A stretch of DNA of 64,000 nucleotides from Anaerolineaceae bacterium UBA4775 (GTDB taxonomy: Bacteria > Chloroflexota > Anaerolineae > Anaerolineales > Anaerolineaceae). Positions 59,195 through 64,000 of this stretch are shown here, piece by piece. Made by a program: the position numbers and the translations under genes. Within the stretch, counting starts at the first letter, position 1. Each line of letters starts with the position of its first letter. The stretch lies in NCBI GenBank assembly GCA_002403205.1, contig DHHJ01000032.1, forward strand, positions 1 to 64,000, read 5' to 3'. The notes beneath the pieces are model-generated. The model did no database searches. It saw only the letters and a list, made by a program, of their open reading frames with translations, and was not told where the DNA came from.

Positions 59195-60316
59195 ATGGCA
59201 AAACGTGATTATTATGAAGTACTGGGTGTGCCGCGCGGCGCCAATGAAGACGAGCTAAAATCGGCTTTCAGGCGCCTGGCGCGCCAGTACCATCCGGATG
59301 TCAGCAGCGAACCGGATGCAGAGGAAAAATTCAAAGAGATCAACGAGGCGTATGCCGTCCTTTCGGACAACGAAAAACGCGCAGCCTATGACCGCTACGG
59401 CCATGCGGGTGTCAACACCCAGGGCATGCCCGATTTCACCAATATTGACCTCTCAGACATCCTGGAAGGCCTGTTTGGGTTTGGCGGCTTTGGCGGGATG
59501 GGCGGGCGGCGTGTCCGCAATGCGCCCCGCCGCGGCGCCGACCTCTCCAGCCGGGTAAAGATCAGCTTTGAAGAGGCGGCTTTCGGCGTCGAAAAGGAAA
59601 TCCAGATCACCCGTGATGAAGAATGCCAGACCTGCCAGGGCTCAGGTGCCAAACCGGGTACCACGCCCCATACCTGCCCCCAATGCAATGGCCAGGGTGA
59701 AGTGCGCCAGGTTCATCAAACCTTGCTGGGCTCCATGGTCCAGGTGGTCACCTGCCCGCGCTGCAACGGCTCTGGTGAGATCATCGACACCCCCTGCGAA
59801 ACCTGCAACGGCCGCGGGCTGGAACGCAAGACCATCACCAAGCTGGTCTCCATTCCGCCAGGGGTTTCCAATGGTGTCCAAATCCGCCTGGCTGGTGAGG
59901 GCCAGCCCGGCATCAATGGCGGGCCTCACGGCAATTTTTACCTTGAAATTGAAGTTGAGAACCACGCCTTCTTCCACCGCAAGGGTGATGACATCCTGCT
60001 CGACCTCGATATCAACATCGCCCAGGCTGTATTGGGTGATGAGATTCGCATCCCATCCCTGAACGGCGATGTCGAATTGCGCATCCCGCCGGGCACTCAA
60101 CCCGGCAAGACCTTCCGCTTGCGCGGGAAAGGCATTCCGCACCTGCGAGGCTCCGGCACAGGTGACCAGCTGGTCACCGTCTCAGTGCAAATCCCCACCC
60201 GGTTGACGACGGAGCAGCGCGAGATGTTCGAAAAATTAGCCGAAACCATGGACCCGGACATCAAAATCCAGGATCAATCCTTCTTTGATAAACTCCGCGA
60301 GGTGTTTGGTGGCTAA
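59195..60316 (+). CDS. dnaJ: Chaperone DnaJ
   Basis: 373 aa. J-domain with HPD (YHPDVS, about 32-36), a Gly/Phe region (GLFGFGGFGGMGG), four zinc-finger CxxCxGxG motifs (CQTCQGSG, CPQCNGQG, CPRCNGSG, CETCNGRG) and C-terminal domains. This is type A DnaJ. No strong ribosome site is seen before ATG 59195. The 3' end overlaps prmA by 8 bases. Confidence 0.97.
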   Translation: MAKRDYYEVLGVPRGANEDELKSAFRRLARQYHPDVSSEPDAEEKFKEINEAYAVLSDNEKRAAYDRYGHAGVNTQGMPDFTNIDLSDILEGLFGFGGFGGMGGRRVRNAPRRGADLSSRVKISFEEAAFGVEKEIQITRDEECQTCQGSGAKPGTTPHTCPQCNGQGEVRQVHQTLLGSMVQVVTCPRCNGSGEIIDTPCETCNGRGLERKTITKLVSIPPGVSNGVQIRLAGEGQPGINGGPHGNFYLEIEVENHAFFHRKGDDILLDLDINIAQAVLGDEIRIPSLNGDVELRIPPGTQPGKTFRLRGKGIPHLRGSGTGDQLVTVSVQIPTRLTTEQREMFEKLAETMDPDIKIQDQSFFDKLREVFGG

Positions 60317-61250
60317 ATCTGACCCGCAAGCGCGCTGGATCGAAGTTAAGATCGCATGTAATGGGGAGTTAGCCGAGGCCCTGGCAGAAGTGCTGGGGCG
60401 TTTTGTTTCCAATGGCGTCGTGGTTGAAAGCGAAACCCGCTTTAACCCCAGCACCCAGGAGAATGAACCCACCGGCGGCATGATCGTCTACGGCTATTTA
60501 CCGGTGGATGACGCCCTGGAAGGCACGCGCCATCAGCTGGAACAAGCCCTCTGGCACCTGAGCAAGATTAACCCCCTGCCGCCGGCCACTTACCGGCCAG
60601 TGCACGACGAAGATTGGATGGCCGCCTGGAAGGTGCACTACCAGCCCATTAAAATCGGCGAGACCCTGCTGGTGATGCCCGCCTGGAAGTCACCCACGCC
60701 TGGGGAATCTCGGCTGGTGGTGCGCATCAACCCGGCCATGGCTTTTGGCACCGGCACCCACCCCACTACCCAGCTCTGCCTGCGCCTGCTCGAGCGCCAC
60801 TTCAGCCCCGGCTGCGACCTGATCGACGTGGGCTGCGGATCGGGCATCCTCACCATCGCCGCCCTGAAGATGGGGGCCGCCCGTGCCCTGGCCGTGGACG
60901 TCGACAGCCAGGCTGTCAAAGCCACCCTCGAAAACGCCGCCCTGAACAACATCTCGTCTGCCGCCTTGGAGACCGGGAAAGGCTCTGTTGAGGAGATCCT
61001 CACTGGACGGTTTGCCATCCAGAACGCGCCCCTGGTACTGGTCAACATCCTGGCGCCGATCATCGTGCGCCTGTTCGACCAGGGACTGGCCAATTTGGTG
61101 ACTGAAGGTGGCAGTCTTCTGCTCTCGGGCATCCTGGCAGACCAGGAAGCCGAGGTGCGCCAGGCGGCAGAAGCGTCCGGATGTGCCCTGGTCGAGCGCC
61201 TGACCGATGAAGATTGGGTCAGCCTGGCAATGGCCAAGATCACACAGTAA
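60309..61250 (+). CDS. prmA: Ribosomal protein L11 methyltransferase
   Basis: 313 aa from GTG 60309 with GCGAGGTG just before it, overlapping the dnaJ end. SAM motif LIDVGCGSGILTIAALKMG (about 184-202) and NILAPIIVRLF give the PrmA signature; the N-terminal MAAWKVHYQPI substrate part is present. It trimethylates L11 of the 50S subunit. Placement after dnaJ is common in bacteria and fits the hrcA operon. TTG 60285 is an alternative start. Confidence 0.93.
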   Translation: MAKSDPQARWIEVKIACNGELAEALAEVLGRFVSNGVVVESETRFNPSTQENEPTGGMIVYGYLPVDDALEGTRHQLEQALWHLSKINPLPPATYRPVHDEDWMAAWKVHYQPIKIGETLLVMPAWKSPTPGESRLVVRINPAMAFGTGTHPTTQLCLRLLERHFSPGCDLIDVGCGSGILTIAALKMGAARALAVDVDSQAVKATLENAALNNISSAALETGKGSVEEILTGRFAIQNAPLVLVNILAPIIVRLFDQGLANLVTEGGSLLLSGILADQEAEVRQAAEASGCALVERLTDEDWVSLAMAKITQ

Positions 61251-61309
61251 TCACGCGCACACTATCCAAAGGCGCCCAACAGCAGCGCCTGCACCAAAGG
61301 GATCATCTG

Positions 61310-61771
61310 ATGAAAAACAAAACCCCAACCTGGATCAAGTTTCTCACCGCTTATTATGGTCTCCTGCAAAGCCTGCACCTGGCAGCCCTGATCCGGGCAG
61401 GCCTGATCATGCTCCTGCAAGGCCGATTTCCCTTCCCCATTTTGCCACCCCCCGGCGGCTGGGACGGCCAGACCCTGCCTTTCCTGATCGGCTTGGGTGC
61501 TACGGACGTGGTTGGCATTGCCCTGGGGATCACCTTTGCTTATCGGTCGCTGTTCACAGGCGGACACTACCTCCGCCTGGGTGTGATCTCCCTGACGATC
61601 TTCATCACCGGTGCGATTGTTTTCGCGGTTGGCACCTTTTCCAGCGGCGCCTGGGGTGCCCATCCTGTTGGGTATGGGGTCATGGTCCCCCTGTTTGCGC
61701 CTGTCCCGTTGCTGTATGTCTGGCTGCTCAGGTCAAACCTGGCGCCAAAACCCAACCAGAAGCGTGATTGA
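61310..61771 (+). CDS. Hypothetical four-helix membrane protein
   Basis: 153 aa from ATG 61310 with GGGATC ahead. Four hydrophobic segments (about 14-37, 59-79, 91-113 and 124-145), short tail KPNQKRD. No motif recognised. It lies 59 bases after prmA on the same strand, possibly co-transcribed, yet it shows no link to protein folding. Confidence 0.75.
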   Translation: MKNKTPTWIKFLTAYYGLLQSLHLAALIRAGLIMLLQGRFPFPILPPPGGWDGQTLPFLIGLGATDVVGIALGITFAYRSLFTGGHYLRLGVISLTIFITGAIVFAVGTFSSGAWGAHPVGYGVMVPLFAPVPLLYVWLLRSNLAPKPNQKRD

Positions 61772-61819
61772 GCGACATTGAACACCAATTTTTAACCATT
61801 ACAAGACCACTGAACACTG

Positions 61820-62473
61820 ATGAAAACACGTGCTGATCAAAATCACTACGAAAAGGTCCGCTGCCTGCTGTTCGACCTTGACAACACCCTCTATCCTTAT
61901 AATACCGGCCTGACCGATCACCTCCGAACGCGCATCATGCAGTTCTTGGTCGAGATGATGGACATCAGCCTCGAAGAAGCCTCCGCATTGAGGCAACGCC
62001 TGTTCACCCAGTACGGTACCACCCTCAGGGGACTGCAAATCGAGCACAAAGTTGAGATGAAACGATACCTGGACTTTATTCACGATCTCCCACTCGCAGA
62101 ATGTCTCTCCCCGGACCCCGAACTCGACCATATGCTGCGATCACTGCCCCACCGCAAGGTGATCTTCACCAATGCCGATCGTGACCATGCCCAGCGCGTC
62201 ACCGAGATTTTGGGCATCCAGCGGCACTTCGACCAGATCGTTGATATCTACGACATCTTCCCGTATTGCAAACCTGAGATCGAAGCATTCCACAAAGCGC
62301 TGGCCCTGATCGATGAAGACCCCAAAGCCTGCCTGATGGCCGACGATATGGTAGAAAACCTGGTCGCCGCACAATCCCTCGGCATCAAGACCGTCTCTGT
62401 CGGCAAGCACCAGCACGATGGCAGCCCCCACATCCCCGACATCAAAGCCCTCGGTCGCCTGTTCTCCAGCTAA
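61820..62473 (+). CDS. HAD-family pyrimidine 5'-nucleotidase-like hydrolase
   Basis: 217 aa. Motif I FDLDNTLYPYNTG, motif II in VIFTNADRDHAQR, a lysine in YCKPEIEAF and motif IV MADDMVENLVAAQSLG. This pattern matches the Sdt1/SSM1 pyrimidine nucleotidase branch, which hydrolyses UMP/CMP or related phosphates. Helical cap of the C1 type. No ribosome site is obvious before ATG 61820. Confidence 0.9.
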   Translation: MKTRADQNHYEKVRCLLFDLDNTLYPYNTGLTDHLRTRIMQFLVEMMDISLEEASALRQRLFTQYGTTLRGLQIEHKVEMKRYLDFIHDLPLAECLSPDPELDHMLRSLPHRKVIFTNADRDHAQRVTEILGIQRHFDQIVDIYDIFPYCKPEIEAFHKALALIDEDPKACLMADDMVENLVAAQSLGIKTVSVGKHQHDGSPHIPDIKALGRLFSS

Positions 62474-62674
62474 AGCGCTCTATTCCACAAAATACTTAGC
62501 ATTTGTAATAATCACACAGGTCAATCCTTTTTCCTGCTCCCTAAGACCTACTTCCCAATACCTCATACGCACTTCCTCTCACCAAATTTCCTTTTCTCAT
62601 TCACGTCTGGCAAATTATCATGTAAAATAGTTAATAACCGGTTAATTCTTCTTATTCCACCTTGGAGGACAATT

Positions 62675-62758
62675 ATGGCAAAACAAGATAAAGAGAAAAA
62701 GGGCAAGCAGGAAAAGAAAGAAAAAAATGGCAAGAAAGACAAAAAAAAGAAAAAATAA
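62675..62758 (+). CDS. Lys-rich 27-codon leader ORF, possibly the true N-terminus of PPK2
   Basis: ATG 62675 has the only good ribosome site (GGAGG, 62664-62668). It codes for 27 residues, mostly Lys and Glu (MAKQDKEKKGKQEKKEKNGK, then KKKK) and stops at 62756. The PPK2 start (62727) lies inside it one frame over. The A8 run at 62741-62748 could allow transcriptional slippage or a frameshift joining both, giving the Lys-rich N-terminus common in PPK2 enzymes. Confidence 0.55.
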   Translation: MAKQDKEKKGKQEKKEKNGKKDKKKKK

Positions 62759-63707
62759 GCCAGTCAAGGACCCTCAAAAAGGTAAGAAAAAAGACAGCCA
62801 CGAACCCATAGCCCCCAACGATCCCGAAGATTCGGTCACAGGAGCCGCGCTTGAAGAGCTGACTGACGAGACGGCCAGCGAATGGGCGGATTCCTTCGCG
62901 CCCGGGGATATCACCCCAGAGAAGCAGACACCAGAGCTGACCAAGAAGCGCTACGAAAAAGAGCTCCGCAGGCTCCAAATCGAACTGGTCAAGCTCCAGG
63001 AATGGGTCAAGCTCAAGGGTCTTAAGGTTGTGGTGATCTTTGAGGGTCGTGATGCGGCTGGCAAGGGCGGCGTGATCAAACGCATCACCCAGTGCCTGAA
63101 CCCCCGGGTGGCGCGTGTGGTTGCCCTGGGCGTCCCCACAGAGCGCGAAAAAACCCAGTGGTACTTCCAGCGCTATATCCCCTACCTCCCTGCGGCAGGC
63201 GAGATCGTCCTGTTCGATCGCAGCTGGTACAACCGCGCCGGGGTAGAACGCGTGATGGGCTTCTGCACCGATGAAGAGTACTGGGAATTCATGCGGACCT
63301 GCCCGGAATTTGAGCGCATGCTCGTCCGTTCTGGCATCATTTTGATCAAGTACTGGTTTTCGGTCAGCGACACAGAGCAAGAAAAGCGCTTCATCGCCCG
63401 CATTGAAGACCGCACCAAGCGCTGGAAGCTGAGCCCGATGGATGTCGAAGCCCGCAGCCGTTGGGTCGAGTATTCCAGGGCGAAAGACGTGATGATGAAG
63501 TACACCGACATCAAACAAGCGCCCTGGTACGTGGTCAATGCCGACAACAAACCCAAAGCCCGGCTGAACTGCATTGCGCACCTGCTCAGCCAGATCCCCT
63601 ACGAAGACCTGACACCCGACCGCATCGAACTGCCCCCGCGGCAATCGAATCATGGTTATGTCAGGCCGCCTTTTGAGGATCAGACTTTTGTTCCTGAGGT
63701 CTACTGA
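62727..63707 (+). CDS. ppk2: Polyphosphate kinase 2
   Basis: 326 aa from ATG 62727. Walker A FEGRDAAGKGG (about 105-115), the lid and Walker B region FDRSWYNRAGVERVMGF, and the C-terminal PWYVVNADNKPKARLN segment mark PPK2 class I-like. It makes GTP/ATP from polyphosphate or the reverse. ATG 62727 lacks its own ribosome site; the strong one belongs to a Lys-rich ORF 52 bases upstream, so the start is uncertain. The N-terminal 60 residues are Lys/Glu-rich and probably disordered. Confidence 0.9.
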   Translation: MARKTKKRKNKPVKDPQKGKKKDSHEPIAPNDPEDSVTGAALEELTDETASEWADSFAPGDITPEKQTPELTKKRYEKELRRLQIELVKLQEWVKLKGLKVVVIFEGRDAAGKGGVIKRITQCLNPRVARVVALGVPTEREKTQWYFQRYIPYLPAAGEIVLFDRSWYNRAGVERVMGFCTDEEYWEFMRTCPEFERMLVRSGIILIKYWFSVSDTEQEKRFIARIEDRTKRWKLSPMDVEARSRWVEYSRAKDVMMKYTDIKQAPWYVVNADNKPKARLNCIAHLLSQIPYEDLTPDRIELPPRQSNHGYVRPPFEDQTFVPEVY

Positions 63708-63780
63708 CCCCACCCTGATCTAAATAACCTCAACCCCCAATGGAGATTGATTTCAATCGAGCCGTTGTGGTAGGTTCACT

Positions 63781-64000
63781 ATGCCTATAACCAACCCCCT
63801 ACTCAACACCATCCGTTCCCTGGCCGGGTCGCTCTATGCCGACCTTGTGGCGCTCAGGCGTGACCTGCACCGGCACCCTGATCTTTCTGGCCAGGAAGCC
63901 CGCACAGCCTTCCGCCTGGCGAACACATTAAGCAGCTTGGGGCTTGACCTCCACATGGGCCTTGACGGGCGGGGCCTGTGGGCAGACCTGGTCACCGACC
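63781..64000 (+). CDS. M20 family amidohydrolase, N-terminal part (runs off window)
   Basis: ATG 63781 opens MPITNPLLNTIRSLAGSLYA. The LRRDLHRHPDLSGQEARTA segment is the start motif of the M20D amidohydrolases (IAA-amino-acid or N-acyl-amino-acid hydrolases). The metal-binding centre lies beyond the window. No clear ribosome site. Confidence 0.85.
   Translation, partial: MPITNPLLNTIRSLAGSLYADLVALRRDLHRHPDLSGQEARTAFRLANTLSSLGLDLHMGLDGRGLWADLVTD

Noticed and set aside
62673..63713. 346-aa minus-strand frame opposite PPK2
   Set aside because: PPK2 has all catalytic motifs; the antisense frame mirrors codon bias.

Overview
The window looks like one contig from a GC-rich (roughly 55-58 %) bacterial chromosome. 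The HrcA/CIRCE heat-shock operon, the PP2C-propeller, GIN-domain and pentapeptide proteins and the many text-like intergenic repeats suggest a Chloroflexota genome, probably Anaerolineae. This is an inference from gene style; no 16S rRNA gene is present. Fermentative genes fit an anaerobic lifestyle: a Na+-pumping decarboxylase, a one-cluster ferredoxin, oligoendopeptidase F and sugar uptake.

Layout. 0.2-9 kb: housekeeping and accessory genes, including a frameshifted Asp/Glu racemase, tRNA-Phe, an isochorismatase-type hydrolase, an orphan DNA methyltransferase, a broken Fe-S protein gene, a lipoprotein deacetylase, YdcF-like and DegV proteins, and a GH1 glycosidase. 9.1-20.8 kb: one leftward virion operon with terminase, lysozyme, portal, a protease-scaffold-capsid fusion, holin, connector and two tail-type genes. 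A perfect LexA/DinR-type box (GAAC-N4-GTTC) lies upstream, and several gaps between its genes are packed with dispersed repeats. No integrase, replication gene, repressor or tape measure is visible. 20.8-21.7 kb: repeat hairpins and gene fragments. 21.7-26.6 kb: an M20 peptidase, a YcxB-like protein, a tyrosine phosphatase, ferredoxin and a small LuxR-type regulator. 26.8-34.3 kb: a clearly AT-richer locus with a ROK regulator, ABC importer, GH66 dextranase and GH15 glucoamylase-like enzyme, read as a transferred dextran/isomalto-oligosaccharide system. 34.3-46.8 kb: mixed single genes (MFS, YgjP-like protease, ArsC, PepF, PHP, Mth938-like, GIN, pentapeptide, LprI-like, URO-D-like, SixA, S66). 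46.8-50.3 kb: a Na+-translocating (methylmalonyl-CoA-type) decarboxylase operon. 50.6-55.2 kb: a winged-helix protein, a PP2C/propeller membrane protein and an acetyltransferase. 55.4-61.3 kb: CIRCE-hrcA-grpE-dnaK and dnaJ-prmA. 61.3-64 kb: a membrane protein, a HAD nucleotidase, PPK2 with an unusual A-rich upstream ORF, and the start of an M20 amidohydrolase.

The most notable signals are the SOS-boxed, integrase-less virion cluster full of host-type repeats, the protease-capsid fusion with an internal start, apparently leaderless promoters at five genes, and a possible A-tract slippage start of PPK2.
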